Notes: a model not told the origin generated them from the sequence alone. A stretch of DNA of 64,000 nt from Quisquiliibacterium transsilvanicum (GCF_014202215.1 NZ_JACHGB010000005.1:186001-250000); one strand, 5' to 3'. Counted from the first letter of the stretch, positions 43,405 to 52,557 are shown. A program made the numbers and translations.

Positions 43405-44010
43405 TCAGGGCAGCCGGATCTCCGTCATCCTCCAGGTGGCGAAGCCGCTGCGCTCGAAGACGAAACCGGTGCGCTCCTCGAGCCCGGCGCCGGGCCGCCC
43501 GCCCCAGGCGACGATGCGGTCGGCGCTGCTGCGCTCGAAGCGCCAGTCGACGCCGCGGCGCGGACGCTCGCTAGAGTCGCTCTCCCCGTTTCCCCCGTTT
43601 GCGCTTCCGCCCCCGTCCTGGCCCGACCGCCTCTCCTCCCGCCCCGGCGGCGCCTGCATCCTCGCCTCGGCCATCGCGCGCATCACCACCTCGGGCCGCA
43701 CCATCGCGTCGATGAAGCGGTCCGCGAGCGCGGTCGCCAGCAGCGAGCCCAGCGCGGACATCGCCCGGTCGGCGCCGTCGCCCCGGCCGTCGCCCGCCAG
43801 CTCGCCGACGCGCGCGCCGAACTGGGCCTTGAGACTCTCGCGCACCCGCGGGTAATCGACGTAGCGATTGAAGCGCTCCGCGTCGCGCTGCTGCGCGGCC
43901 TCCAGCATGGAGCGCACCGCCAGGTGGGGCGACCAGTACCACCACGCGCCGAGCGCCAGCACCGCCGCCAGGAGCGCCGCCAGCACGAACCGCAATCCTG
44001 CCTTGCTCAT
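43405..44010 (-). CDS. DUF2939 domain protein, membrane-anchored
   Basis: A 201-residue protein with one N-terminal membrane anchor (LRFVLAALLAAVLALGAWWYW) followed by the DUF2939 pattern SPHLAVRSMLEAAQQRDAERFNRYVDYPRVRESLKAQF. A Gly/Asp/Ser-rich linker (about 120-150) precedes the end, GVDWRFERSSADRIVAWGG and SGFATWRMTEIRLP. The function is not known for the family. The bulk is probably periplasmic. A strong AGGAGG site lies 6 nt before the ATG. Same apparent operon as the ATP-grasp ligase. Confidence 0.8.
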   Translation of the reverse strand: MSKAGLRFVLAALLAAVLALGAWWYWSPHLAVRSMLEAAQQRDAERFNRYVDYPRVRESLKAQFGARVGELAGDGRGDGADRAMSALGSLLATALADRFIDAMVRPEVVMRAMAEARMQAPPGREERRSGQDGGGSANGGNGESDSSERPRRGVDWRFERSSADRIVAWGGRPGAGLEERTGFVFERSGFATWRMTEIRLP

Positions 44011-44033
44011 CGGCGGCCTCCTGTTGCCATCGG

Positions 44034-44327
44034 TCACCGGCCAGCACCGGCGAGCTCCTGTCCGTCTTCCCTCGCCGACGGCCCGGCCCACTCGACGCGG
44101 CTCGCCCTGCCCGGGTGGATCGCCAGCACCGGCGACCGGGCCAGCCAGCCCTCGGGCGAGCGCAGCTGCACGCGCAGGTGCAGTTCGGCATTGCGCGGCG
44201 CGGTGACGTCGAGGCCGAACGGAATCTCGCCTTCCGGCGGCACTGAGTACCGCATGTATTCGATCAGGTGGAGCTCGAAGCTGCCGGGATCCTCCGAGGC
44301 GAACTTCCAGCGCAGCAGCTTGCGCAT
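44034..44327 (-). CDS. hypothetical protein (97 aa)
   Basis: A small, apparently soluble protein without signal peptide, begins MRKLLRWKFASEDPGSFELH. A run of alternating hydrophobic residues (FGLDVTAPRNAELHLRVQL) suggests a beta-sandwich-like domain. I do not recognise it. It sits 9 nt after the stop of the upstream membrane-protein gene and 23 nt before the DUF2939 gene, so it belongs to the same transcript. Confidence 0.6.
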   Translation of the reverse strand: MRKLLRWKFASEDPGSFELHLIEYMRYSVPPEGEIPFGLDVTAPRNAELHLRVQLRSPEGWLARSPVLAIHPGRASRVEWAGPSAREDGQELAGAGR

Positions 44328-44336
44328 GCCGTGGTC

Positions 44337-45779
44337 TTATACCTCCACCATCACCCACAGCGTCTTGCCGATCCCGGCCTCCAGCATCGCACGATGTTCG
44401 CGCAGGAAGGCTCCGCCGCCCGCACCCATCGGCGCGACGCAGCTGCACTCCAGGCTCCAGTGGAAGACCCTCGCGCCGGGGTCGCGGCCGATCCGCTCCA
44501 GCTCCTCCTCGGACTTCAGCACGGCGGGCAGCTGCGCGCGGCCAAGCCGCAGCGACGCGTCGCGCATCGACTCCAGGTAGCCCACGTAGGCGAAGCCCGG
44601 CGGCAGCAGGAAGGCGTCCGGCCGCGGCTCGGCAACGAATCCGTACTGGGCCTCGAGCTGGCGGGCGGCAGCGTCGATGTGGCTGGCCGTGCCCTGCTGT
44701 CCCAGGACCAGAGCCGCCGCCGCAACGACCAGGAAGGCGCCGAGCACCCGGCCTCGCCCCAGGGACCAGGCGAGCCCCACCGCAACGGCCCAGCTCAGCA
44801 GGTAGAGCAGCCGCGATGCGGTGAGGTCCGCGAAGCCCATCCGCGCCATGCCGAGGATCGGCAGCACGGCCAGCAGCAGGATTACGAGCACGAACCCCCA
44901 GGCGACCCGCTGCCGCGGGCGGAACGCCGCGACGAACAGCGCCAGCACCGCGGCCAGGATGCCGACCCCGCCGGGCAGGCCGGCGCCGAACAAGGCATCG
45001 ACGAACTGCCTGCCGATCTCGCCCGCGGACAGCCCTCCGTCCAAGTGCGGACGGGCATAGGTGTTGACCCCCTGCAGCACCGTCAGCCGCAAGGCCGCAT
45101 ACCCCGCAGCGGCGACCAGCAGGGCCGGCAGGTGCCGCAGCCGCTCCCTGAAGCTGCCCACCGGAAGCAGGACCATCGCCGCGATCAGCGGCGGGTAGAG
45201 CTCCTTGCACAGGCAGGCGAGCGCGTAGAACAGCGCTGCGGCCAGCGACAGGCCCTTGCGCCCTTCCCGGACGCCGCGCGCGAAGAGGTACAGCGCGAGC
45301 ACCGAGAACAGCAGACCGTAGGCGTAATGCCCGGTCATCAGCATCCGCCCGACCGCGCCGGTGGCCGGCATCGCCAGGTAGAGCGCGGCCCCGGCGAACG
45401 CAGCCGCGCCCGGCAGCCAGAGGCGCAGCAGGAACCAGGTCGCCACCGAGGTCAGCCAGATGACCGCGAGCAGGTGCGCGTAGTGCCCGTGCGGGTCGAG
45501 ACCGGAGAACGGCAGCCCCAGCTCGTAGAACAGCGCATTCCAGGGCGTGAGGGACGCCCAGGACTGCTGCCGCATCACCTCCGGGCTGGAGAAATACTCC
45601 AGCGGCGAGAACTTCGTGACGAAGTACAGCAGCGGGCCGTCGTCGAAGCGCCAGCCCGCGGACAGGGCCCCCTGCTGCAGCACCAGGCAGAGCGCCAGCA
45701 GCGCAGCTGCAGCCACGGCGGGCCTGGAGGCGGCCTGCCCGAGCCAGCCGGGAACGTCTCTTGCGCGAAGCCTGCTCAT
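44337..45779 (-). CDS. polytopic membrane protein, GT-C glycosyltransferase-like
   Basis: A 480-residue protein with about ten hydrophobic segments. After the first helix comes WRFDDGPLLYFVTKFSPLEYF, an Asp-Asp pair in the first periplasmic loop as in GT-C fold glycosyltransferases, and later GHYAYGLLFSVLALYLFARG, CLCKELYPPLIAAMVLL and TASRLLYLLSWAVAVGLAWSL. The roughly 110-residue C-terminus is soluble with two close Cys (ECSCVAP). By fold it may transfer sugars from polyprenyl-phosphate donors; the substrate is unknown. It is the first gene of the cluster leading to the ATP-grasp ligase (AGGTG before the ATG at 45779). Confidence 0.65.
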   Translation of the reverse strand: MSRLRARDVPGWLGQAASRPAVAAAALLALCLVLQQGALSAGWRFDDGPLLYFVTKFSPLEYFSSPEVMRQQSWASLTPWNALFYELGLPFSGLDPHGHYAHLLAVIWLTSVATWFLLRLWLPGAAAFAGAALYLAMPATGAVGRMLMTGHYAYGLLFSVLALYLFARGVREGRKGLSLAAALFYALACLCKELYPPLIAAMVLLPVGSFRERLRHLPALLVAAAGYAALRLTVLQGVNTYARPHLDGGLSAGEIGRQFVDALFGAGLPGGVGILAAVLALFVAAFRPRQRVAWGFVLVILLLAVLPILGMARMGFADLTASRLLYLLSWAVAVGLAWSLGRGRVLGAFLVVAAAALVLGQQGTASHIDAAARQLEAQYGFVAEPRPDAFLLPPGFAYVGYLESMRDASLRLGRAQLPAVLKSEEELERIGRDPGARVFHWSLECSCVAPMGAGGGAFLREHRAMLEAGIGKTLWVMVEV

Positions 45780-45850
45780 CCGGACACCTGTAGAGCCCCC
45801 GGGCGCAAGCGGTGAGCCTGATTGCGTCCCGGAGGGCGGAGCCGAGAAGT

Positions 45851-46492
45851 CTAATGGATCCGGGGGCGGGTGCCGACCGGCAGGCGTCCGGTGATCATCG
45901 GGGCCGCCTCGTTCCTGCGGCGAAGCACACTCAGCACGGCCAGCAGCGCAAGGTGCGACAGCACCAGGCCGAGCAGCAGGCTGCCGGAGAACTCATGCAG
46001 TTCCTCGGTCAGCTCGGCGACCCGGTGCCCTCCCCACTCGTCCAGCGTCGCCAGCCCGGAAAGAACCAGCGGCGCGATCAGCGCAAGCATCGCGGCGAGG
46101 ATCGCGCCGGTGGCCACGCCCAGCCCCTGCGACCAGTTCACCCTGGGTGCATCCGGCGTGCCGGGGCGCCCGAGCGACTTCACCGTCTGCCACGTCGCGC
46201 GCAGCCAGCGCGGCAGGCCAGCGGCCCGCGCATGGAGGGCGGACAGGCGCGCGCGCTTCGGCCCGACCAGTCCGTACACCAGCCTGAAGGCCAGCAGGCC
46301 CGCCATGGTGTAGCCGAGCACGGTGTGCACCTCGCGCAGCCCGTCGGCCTCCGCCGTCAGCCAGGCGCCGGTGAACGACAGGGCCAGTGCCCAGTGGAAG
46401 ATGCGCATCGGCAGGCCGATGACTGGGCGGACGGGCGCAGGGCCCTGCTTCATGCCGCTGGCTGCATTGCCTGCAAGGGTGTCGGGAATCAT
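45851..46492 (-). CDS. cytochrome b561-type membrane protein
   Basis: A 213-residue, four-helix di-haem cytochrome b of the prokaryotic b561 family. Haem ligand candidates are His in GLPMRIFHWALALSFTGAWLT, EVHTVLGYTMAGLLAFRLVYG and ELHEFSGSLLLGLVLSHLALL. These proteins pass electrons between quinones and periplasmic acceptors. It diverges from a PepSY/two-component operon, a common pairing in betaproteobacteria, and could be one of its targets. A strong AGGAGG site lies 6 nt before the ATG at 46492. Confidence 0.88.
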   Translation of the reverse strand: MIPDTLAGNAASGMKQGPAPVRPVIGLPMRIFHWALALSFTGAWLTAEADGLREVHTVLGYTMAGLLAFRLVYGLVGPKRARLSALHARAAGLPRWLRATWQTVKSLGRPGTPDAPRVNWSQGLGVATGAILAAMLALIAPLVLSGLATLDEWGGHRVAELTEELHEFSGSLLLGLVLSHLALLAVLSVLRRRNEAAPMITGRLPVGTRPRIH

Positions 46493-46609
46493 CCGGTGCC
46501 TCCTGTTGGTTCAAAGCGCGGTACGCTCTCGGGTCCGATGGGCGATCGCTGGCGGGCAGCGCTTCGCTTTCACGACGGCCATGCTGCGCGGGCCGGCCTG
46601 TACCGGAGC

Positions 46610-46635
46610 TGAACGCGGCGTTCATCCGGCGTTCA
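46610..46635. promoter_or_regulatory. direct-repeat operator candidate GGCGTTCA-N3-GGCGTTCA
   Basis: GGCGTTCA at 46617-46624 repeats at 46628-46635 (11-bp period), preceded by an inverted copy TGAACGC at 46610-46616. Two same-face half-sites 11 bp apart are what OmpR/PhoB-type regulators bind. It lies in the 240-bp divergent region 46493-46732, about 100 bp before the PepSY gene. That region contains no gene. Confidence 0.5.
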
Positions 46636-46732
46636 GCCGCCGCGCCGGACACTTCCGCCACGGCCCGCCTTCGCAGGCCAGGCCCCGGCGGACCGTCTTC
46701 GGCGCGCCCGGGCACCACCATCGGAGCAAGAC

Positions 46733-47041
46733 ATGAAACGCACCCTGAGCACCGCACTCCTGGCGATCGCCATCGCCATTCCCGCCACCGCCGCCTTCGC
46801 GGACAGCGACCACGACAAGGCGCGCGCCGCGCTGGTCGCCGGCGAGATCCAGCCCCTGCCGAAGATCCTCGAGAGCGTCGCCCGCAAGCACCCCGGCGAC
46901 GTGCTGGAAGTCGAGCTCGAACGCGCGAGCGGACGCTGGATCTACGAGATCAAGATCCTCCAGTCCGACGGGAAGCTGCTGAAGCTGGACGTCGACGCCA
47001 AGGACGCCGCCGTGATCGACACGCGCGAGAGCAGGCGCTGA
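46733..47041 (+). CDS. PepSY domain periplasmic protein
   Basis: A 102-residue exported protein with signal peptide TLSTALLAIAIAIPATAAFA and one PepSY domain: LPKILESVARKHPGDVLEVELERASGRWIYEIKILQSDGKLLKLDVDAKD. Such small PepSY proteins are usually encoded with a two-component system and are thought to modulate the sensor from the periplasm. It overlaps the response-regulator gene by one base (TGATG). Confidence 0.88.
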   Translation: MKRTLSTALLAIAIAIPATAAFADSDHDKARAALVAGEIQPLPKILESVARKHPGDVLEVELERASGRWIYEIKILQSDGKLLKLDVDAKDAAVIDTRESRR

Positions 47042-47718
47042 TGCGGGTCCTGCTGGTCGAAGACGAGCCAACGCTCGCAGCGCAGCTGCGGGCCGCGCTG
47101 CTGGCCGCGGGCTACTCGGTCGACCACGCCGGCAACGGGCGCGACGCCTGGTTCCTCGGCGGCACCGAGCCCTACGACGCCGTCGTCCTGGACCTGGGCC
47201 TGCCGGTGGTCGACGGCCTGAGCGTGCTGCGCCGCTGGCGGGCCGAGGGCGTCGCCGCGCCCGTGCTGATCCTCACCGCCCGCGACCAGTGGCAGGAGAA
47301 AGTGGCAGGCATCGACGCCGGCGCGGACGACTACCTGACCAAGCCCTTCCACACCGAGGAGCTGCTGGCGCGCATCCGCGCGCTGATCCGGCGCGCCAGC
47401 GGCATCGCCACCCCGGTGCTGCGCTGCGGGCCGCTGTCGCTGGACACCCGCAGCGCCCGCGTCGCGCTCGACGGCCAGCCGGTGGCGCTGACCGCGCAGG
47501 AATTTCGCCTGCTGTCCTACCTGATGCACCACGCCGACCAGACCGTTTCGCGCAGCGAGCTCACCGAGCACCTCTACGCGCAGGACTTCGAGCGCGACTC
47601 CAACACCATCGAGGTCTTCGTGGCGCGGCTGCGCAGGAAGCTGCCGGCCGGGCTCATCGAAACGGTGCGCGGCCTGGGCTACCGGATGCGCCGCCCCGAA
47701 GGCGGAGCCCACGGATGA
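47041..47718 (+). CDS. OmpR/PhoB-family response regulator (QseB/PmrA-like)
   Basis: A 225-residue two-domain regulator. The receiver domain has acidic Glu/Asp at MRVLLVEDEP, phosphoacceptor Asp51 (VVLDLGLPVVDG), Thr in LILTARD and Lys in DDYLTKPFH. The C-terminal winged helix shows LTAQEFRLLSYLMHHADQTVSRSELTEHLY and SNTIEVFVARLRRKL, the DNA-recognition helix. It is activated by the adjacent kinase, whose gene it overlaps by 4 bp, and likely binds the direct repeats at 46610-46635. Confidence 0.93.
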   Translation: MRVLLVEDEPTLAAQLRAALLAAGYSVDHAGNGRDAWFLGGTEPYDAVVLDLGLPVVDGLSVLRRWRAEGVAAPVLILTARDQWQEKVAGIDAGADDYLTKPFHTEELLARIRALIRRASGIATPVLRCGPLSLDTRSARVALDGQPVALTAQEFRLLSYLMHHADQTVSRSELTEHLYAQDFERDSNTIEVFVARLRRKLPAGLIETVRGLGYRMRRPEGGAHG

Positions 47719-49199
47719 GGTTCGCAACGCGCTCGCTGCGCTGGCGCCTGCTGGGCGCCACCCTGCTCACCGTGACGGCCGCGATGCTCGTGGCAGGGTG
47801 GTCGCTCGCCGGCCTGTTCCGCGAGTACGCAGAAACCCAGTTCGAGGCGCAGCTGCGCCTGCAGCTCGACCAGCTCACCGCCGCCTTCGAGCCCGGCCCC
47901 GAGCAACGCCCGCAACTGCAGGCGCCGCTCAGCGACCCCAGGTGGAGCCGGCCCTACTCGGGGCTGTATTGGCAGATCGAGCGGCTGGATCCGGCGACCG
48001 GTCGGGCAGCCGAAGCGCAGGAGCCTGCGCGCTCGCGATCGCTGTGGGACGTCCGGCTGGAGCTGCCTGCCGCTGCTGCTGCGGGTGCAGATACCGTCCA
48101 CCGGCAGCTCGCCGGCCCCGACGGCCAATCGCTGCGGGCGCTGGAACGCCGCGTGCGCATCGCGCCGCCTGACGCGACCGACGCACGGCAGGCACCTGCC
48201 GCCGCGCCATCGGCCCCCGCGCGGCAGGCGCGCGACACGCCGGCGACACCGGCCTCCGAATGGAGGCTCGTCGTTGCGGCCGACGACGCAGCGCTGCAGA
48301 GCGCGGTCGCCCGCTTCACCGGCCTGCTCGCCCTCTTCCTCGCCATCCTCGGCGTGGCACTGCTCGCCGCCGCCCTCGCGCAGGTCCACCTCGGCCTGAA
48401 GCCGCTGCGCAACCTGCAGTCGGCGATCGCCGACCTGCGCAGCGGCCGCGCCCAGCATCTCGCCGGCAGCTTCCCCGCCGAAGTCGAGCCCCTGGCGGAC
48501 GACCTCAACCGCGTGCTCGACGAGAACCGCCGCGTGGTCGAACGCGCCCGCCAGCTCGCCGGCAACCTGGCGCATGCGATCAAGACGCCGCTCGCGGTGC
48601 TCGCCGGCCTCTCCGAGGACCAGCGCATCGACCGCGCCACGCTGTCCCGCCAGCTCGCCGAGCAGGTCACCAGCATCCGCGGGCAGGTGGACTGGCAGCT
48701 GAAACGCGCCCGCCAGTCGAGCGCCGGCCTGCCCGGCCAGCGCACCGAGGTGGCCCCCATCGTGGAAGGACTGGTGCGCGTGATGCGCAAGGTGCATGCC
48801 CATCGCGAGAACCGCCCCGAGCTGGAGATCGCGCTGACGCCGGTCGCCCCCGGGCTTCGCTTCGCCGGAGAGAGCCAGGACCTGCACGAGATGGTCGGCA
48901 ACCTGCTGGACAACGCCTGCAAGTGGGCGCACCGCCAGGTGCGCGTGGGCGCCGCCGCGGTCGACGGCAGCCTGCTCGTCACGATCGACGACGACGGGCC
49001 CGGGCTGACCGAAGCCGAGCGCGATGAGGTCTTCCGCCGCGGCGTGCGCGCCGACGAACGCACGCCCGGCACCGGCCTGGGGCTGGCGATCGCCCGCGAG
49101 ACGGCCGAGTTGTATGGGGGAAGGATCGCGCTGGGAGAGTCGCCGCTTGGGGGGCTGCGCGCGGAACTCGAGCTGCGGCTGTCCGGGGATGCGATATGA
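47715..49199 (+). CDS. sensor histidine kinase
   Basis: A 494-residue membrane kinase: helix 1 at about 12-34, a periplasmic loop of about 165 residues, helix 2 at about 200-222 (GLLALFLAILGVALLAAAL), a HAMP-like linker, then the dimerisation helix with His287 in NLAHAIKTPLAVLAGLS. The ATP-binding domain has N-box MVGNLLDNACKWAH, G1 DDDGPGL and G2 GTGLGLAIARETAELYGG. The periplasmic loop is Ala/Pro-rich and poorly conserved, so the signal is not deducible. PepSY and QseC-like architecture suggest envelope or metal signals. Confidence 0.92.
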   Translation: MRFATRSLRWRLLGATLLTVTAAMLVAGWSLAGLFREYAETQFEAQLRLQLDQLTAAFEPGPEQRPQLQAPLSDPRWSRPYSGLYWQIERLDPATGRAAEAQEPARSRSLWDVRLELPAAAAAGADTVHRQLAGPDGQSLRALERRVRIAPPDATDARQAPAAAPSAPARQARDTPATPASEWRLVVAADDAALQSAVARFTGLLALFLAILGVALLAAALAQVHLGLKPLRNLQSAIADLRSGRAQHLAGSFPAEVEPLADDLNRVLDENRRVVERARQLAGNLAHAIKTPLAVLAGLSEDQRIDRATLSRQLAEQVTSIRGQVDWQLKRARQSSAGLPGQRTEVAPIVEGLVRVMRKVHAHRENRPELEIALTPVAPGLRFAGESQDLHEMVGNLLDNACKWAHRQVRVGAAAVDGSLLVTIDDDGPGLTEAERDEVFRRGVRADERTPGTGLGLAIARETAELYGGRIALGESPLGGLRAELELRLSGDAI

Positions 49200-49254
49200 A
49201 GGTTTCGGCAATGGATTGCCTGCAACCAGCCCAAACAGGAAACGGAGGAGACCC

Positions 49255-50490
49255 ATGCCCGCCATCGCCTACGAATATCCGCCCGACATCTCGGCCATCC
49301 GCGACGGCCTCGAGCGCTTCGTGCGCACCGAGGTGATCCAGCGCCACCACGACAACGCCGCGCTGCTCGAGAACCCGCACCGCTGCTTCGACGCGGACGG
49401 CCGCTACAGCGCGCCGGTGCTCGAGCTGATCGGCGAGGTCCGCCGGGCCTCGGCCCGGGCCGGCTACTACGCGATGTGCGCGCCGGAATCCATCGGCGGC
49501 CAGGGGCTCGGCCACGTCGCCTGGTTCGCCGGCTGGGAACGGGTCTTCCACCTGTGCGGCGGCCAGTACTGGCTCGGCCTCAGCGCGCTGTCGCACTGGG
49601 CCTTCGGCCCGAGCCCGGTGCTCACCGAGCTCACGCCGCAGGCACGCGAGCGCTTCCTGCCCGGCCTCATGAGCGGCGAGACCACCATGTGCTTCGGCAT
49701 GTCCGAGCCGGGCGCAGGCTCCGACGCGATGATGATGCAGACGCGCGCCACCCCCGACGGCGAGGGCTGGCGCATCAGCGGCAGCAAGATCTGGACGACC
49801 AACAGCCCGTACGCGGACTTCTGCATCGTGTTCGCGGTGACCGACCCCGAGGCGGCCGCGCAGCGCCGCGGCGGCATCAGCGCCTTCCTGGTGCCGACCT
49901 CCTCGCCCGGCTTCGTCGTGCAGCGCGTGATCCGCATGTGGGACAGCGCCGGCGGCAACGAGGCGGTGCTGCACTTCGACGACATCCGCGTCGAGCCCTG
50001 GCAGCTGGTGGGCCGCCCCGGCAAGGGCTTCTCGATCGCGATGCTCGGCGTCAACCTCGGCCGCATCTACAACTCGGCACGCTCGGTCGGCACCGCCCGC
50101 TGGGCGCTGGAGAAGGCCTTCGACTACGTCAAGGTGCGCGAGGCCTTCGGCAGCACGCTGTCCGAGTACCAGGGCGTGACCTTCCCGCTGGCGGAAGCCG
50201 CGATGCAGGTGCATGCCGCCCACCTGATGGCGCTGAACGTGTCGCAGCTGCTCGACCGCGGCCTGCCCGCGCGCAAGGAGCTGTCGATGACCAAGGCATT
50301 CGCCACCCAGATGTGCACCCAGGCGATCGACCGCGCGATGCAGGCCCACGGCGCCATGGGCATGACCGCCGAGATGCACCTGGCCGAGGCCTACCACGCG
50401 CTGCGCCTGGTGCAGATCGCCGACGGCAGCAACGAGATCCTGCGCAGGACGATCGCCAAGGAGATGCTGGCGGGGGACCTGGAGCTCTAG
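49255..50490 (+). CDS. acyl-CoA dehydrogenase family protein
   Basis: A 411-residue FAD enzyme. FAD/substrate segments are MCFGMSEPGAGSDAMMMQTRA and GSKIWTTNSPYADFCIVF; VREAFGSTLSEYQGVTFPLA and AMQAHGAMGMTAEMHLAEAYHALRLVQIADGSNEILRRTIAKEML complete the C-terminal helical domain. The usual catalytic Glu (or a replacing residue) lies in the helix before GSNEI; here the region reads AEAYHALRLVQIADGS, so the base is not certain. The substrate is unknown. It is a single gene, 55 bp after the kinase. Confidence 0.9.
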   Translation: MPAIAYEYPPDISAIRDGLERFVRTEVIQRHHDNAALLENPHRCFDADGRYSAPVLELIGEVRRASARAGYYAMCAPESIGGQGLGHVAWFAGWERVFHLCGGQYWLGLSALSHWAFGPSPVLTELTPQARERFLPGLMSGETTMCFGMSEPGAGSDAMMMQTRATPDGEGWRISGSKIWTTNSPYADFCIVFAVTDPEAAAQRRGGISAFLVPTSSPGFVVQRVIRMWDSAGGNEAVLHFDDIRVEPWQLVGRPGKGFSIAMLGVNLGRIYNSARSVGTARWALEKAFDYVKVREAFGSTLSEYQGVTFPLAEAAMQVHAAHLMALNVSQLLDRGLPARKELSMTKAFATQMCTQAIDRAMQAHGAMGMTAEMHLAEAYHALRLVQIADGSNEILRRTIAKEMLAGDLEL

Positions 50491-50534
50491 GCGGAGGGCA
50501 TCGCGCGATCCCAGCGCGTGGACCCTGAAGCCGG

Positions 50535-51749
50535 CTAAGCCGCCTGCTCCGGAAAAAGACCCGGCATCCACTGCCCTGCCAATGCGGCAGGAAAGCCAAG
50601 CCGAAGCGGCGCACGGTGGCCATCCGAGACCAGCGCACCCCGATCGGCCAGCGCAGCGACGATCCGGCGCGCGTGTCGCGGTGTCGTGCCGAGCAGGCCG
50701 GCGACCTCGCCGCGCGGAAGTTCCCCCCTGTAGAGCAGGGCTTCCAGCACCCGCCCCGCCTTCGCCGGCAGCGCGCCGACGCGCATCTCCTCCTCGGCCC
50801 AGATCAAAATCCGCGTTCGCAGGCGCTCCGGCTGGACCAGCGCCTCCATGAACTCCACCTGGTCGATGCAGGTTTCAAGGAAGAAGCGGGTGAAATCCGC
50901 CAGCGCCTCCTCGCTCAGCGCCCCACGACCGTCGAGGTCGTTACGGCGAGGCAGATCGCACCCCGCGAGGTGCGCCCTGTAGTCGGTGACCCGGCGTGCG
51001 AGCCCGCGCGCCACCGACCAGGCGCCCCCCGAGTCCAGTTGCTCGAGCAGCATCGCGTGCGACATCAGGCGTGCCACCCGGCCGTTGCCGTCGAGGAACG
51101 GGTGTATCCAGAGCAGGCGGTGGTGCGCGGCCGCCACCGACAGGATGGCGTCAGTCCTGCCCAGCCGCGCGTACACGCTCTCGAAACGATCCAGGAACCG
51201 GGGAACGGCCCCCGGACTGACCGCCAGGTGACGGCCGACCATGACGTCCCGATCACGCAGGGCCCCGGGAACCACATCCAGGCGCTCGCCGGCGCGCGGA
51301 TCCTCGACCTTCAACAGCTCTTCGGGCAGGTGCTCGCAGAAGCGCCTGTGGATCTCCACCAGCCCTGCCACCAGGGCGGCACGGCCCTCAAGCCCGCCAC
51401 CGTCGATCCAGGCCTGCACCTCGAAGTGCGCCCTGGCTTCCAGCTGAAGATCGCGCTTGCGGGGATCGCTGCTGTAGTCGCCTCTGAGCGCCCGCTCGAT
51501 CTCCACCGGGTGGGTGTCGTGGCCCTCGATGAGATTGCTGTAGTAGCAGTTCATCGACCTCACAAGGTCGGCGAGCCCGGCGCGAACCCCCTCCGGCAGG
51601 CTGCGACGGAACCCGGCTGACCTGGACACCAGATCCATGGCACGGTCGGTCAGCGGACCTCGGTGGCGTGAAGTCTCACCGAGCAGCAGCGGCTCCATCC
51701 GGGCGGTGCTCTCGCCCCTGTCCGTGACCGCATTGATGTCCTCTTTCAT
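50535..51749 (-). CDS. Fic domain protein, class II (N-terminal inhibitory helix)
   Basis: A 404-residue protein. The Fic active-site motif is HPFLDGNGRVAR (His216), which AMPylates or otherwise nucleotidylates hydroxyl groups of target proteins. An N-terminal SNLIEG (71-76) matches the (S/T)xxxE(G/N) inhibitory motif that blocks ATP binding in class II Fic proteins, so the enzyme is probably autoinhibited. The C-terminus (about 330-390) contains a winged-HTH-like segment (LPRGEVAGLLGTTPRHARRIVAALADRGALV). There is no adjacent antitoxin. The upstream region is markedly AT-rich compared with surroundings, hinting at horizontal origin. Confidence 0.9.
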   Translation of the reverse strand: MKEDINAVTDRGESTARMEPLLLGETSRHRGPLTDRAMDLVSRSAGFRRSLPEGVRAGLADLVRSMNCYYSNLIEGHDTHPVEIERALRGDYSSDPRKRDLQLEARAHFEVQAWIDGGGLEGRAALVAGLVEIHRRFCEHLPEELLKVEDPRAGERLDVVPGALRDRDVMVGRHLAVSPGAVPRFLDRFESVYARLGRTDAILSVAAAHHRLLWIHPFLDGNGRVARLMSHAMLLEQLDSGGAWSVARGLARRVTDYRAHLAGCDLPRRNDLDGRGALSEEALADFTRFFLETCIDQVEFMEALVQPERLRTRILIWAEEEMRVGALPAKAGRVLEALLYRGELPRGEVAGLLGTTPRHARRIVAALADRGALVSDGHRAPLRLGFPAALAGQWMPGLFPEQAA

Positions 51750-51943
51750 GCCTTCACGATATCAGAACTTTATCGATTCCAATCAGTATCTTAGGTAAGT
51801 CTCATGGTCGAATCACATGGCGTGGATGTCCGCTTTGCTGTCCACCAGCACGGCCAGGGGATTGGAGTCTGAAAAGCCCGGCAGGGCTCACCGTACACAA
51901 AGGCGCTGCTGCGAGCTCGAGAACACCTGGCTCGCAGCCGTCC

Positions 51944-52414
51944 TCACTCCGGCTGGTTCTGCAGCGCCAGGATGCGCTCGATGCGGTCCGCCACCGTGGC
52001 GTCGCTTCCGCCCTTCCACTGCAGCACCTGCAGCACCACGCCGTTCGCGTCGCGCGGCCGCAGCACCACCTCGCTGCGATTGCTGAACTCGTCGCGCAGC
52101 GGGATCCTGTAGCCGTTGGCCTCCACCTGCGAGATGAAGCCCTCCAGGTCGTCCACCTCCAGGCCCAGGTGGTGCAGGCCCTCGCCGTAGCGGTCGATGT
52201 GCTGGTTGATGAAGCCGTCCGGCTCCAGCGACTGCACCAGCGAGAGGATGTTCTCGCCGATCTGCATGTAGGCCACCTTCACCATGCCGGCCTTCTCGCG
52301 CAGCACCTCGGTGCGCACGTGCTTCGCGTTCAGCAGCTTCGTGTACTGCTCGGTTGCCTGGTCGCAGTCGCGCACCGCGATCGCGACGTGATCGATCCTC
52401 TTGATGCCGGCCAT
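51944..52414 (-). CDS. VOC-family protein, methylmalonyl-CoA epimerase/glyoxalase-like
   Basis: A 156-residue protein of two beta-alpha-beta-beta-beta modules. Metal-ligand candidates are His in KRIDHVAIAVRD, Gln in MVKVAYMQIG, His in GEGLHHLGLEVDDLEGF and Glu in the last strand region. The spacing resembles methylmalonyl-CoA epimerase, but the family is broad and no mutase genes are nearby. The 194-bp region upstream to the Fic gene holds no convincing gene. Confidence 0.85.
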   Translation of the reverse strand: MAGIKRIDHVAIAVRDCDQATEQYTKLLNAKHVRTEVLREKAGMVKVAYMQIGENILSLVQSLEPDGFINQHIDRYGEGLHHLGLEVDDLEGFISQVEANGYRIPLRDEFSNRSEVVLRPRDANGVVLQVLQWKGGSDATVADRIERILALQNQPE

Positions 52415-52557
52415 CGGGCGCTCTCCCTGGGTTCGGGCCGCATCGGGCGGGCTTGCCGATCCGGCGCGTGGACCTTCGACGATGCTAGCGCAAGGGATCC
52501 GCGGGCGGCGCGCGCGGACGCTCCGGGCGCATCCCGCCCCGATCCCTCATCGCCTGC

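Noticed and set aside
51804-51872. A 22-residue frame starting M-V-E-S-H-G-V-D in the Fic-VOC gap
   Set aside because: Too short, no ribosome site, no similarity recognised.
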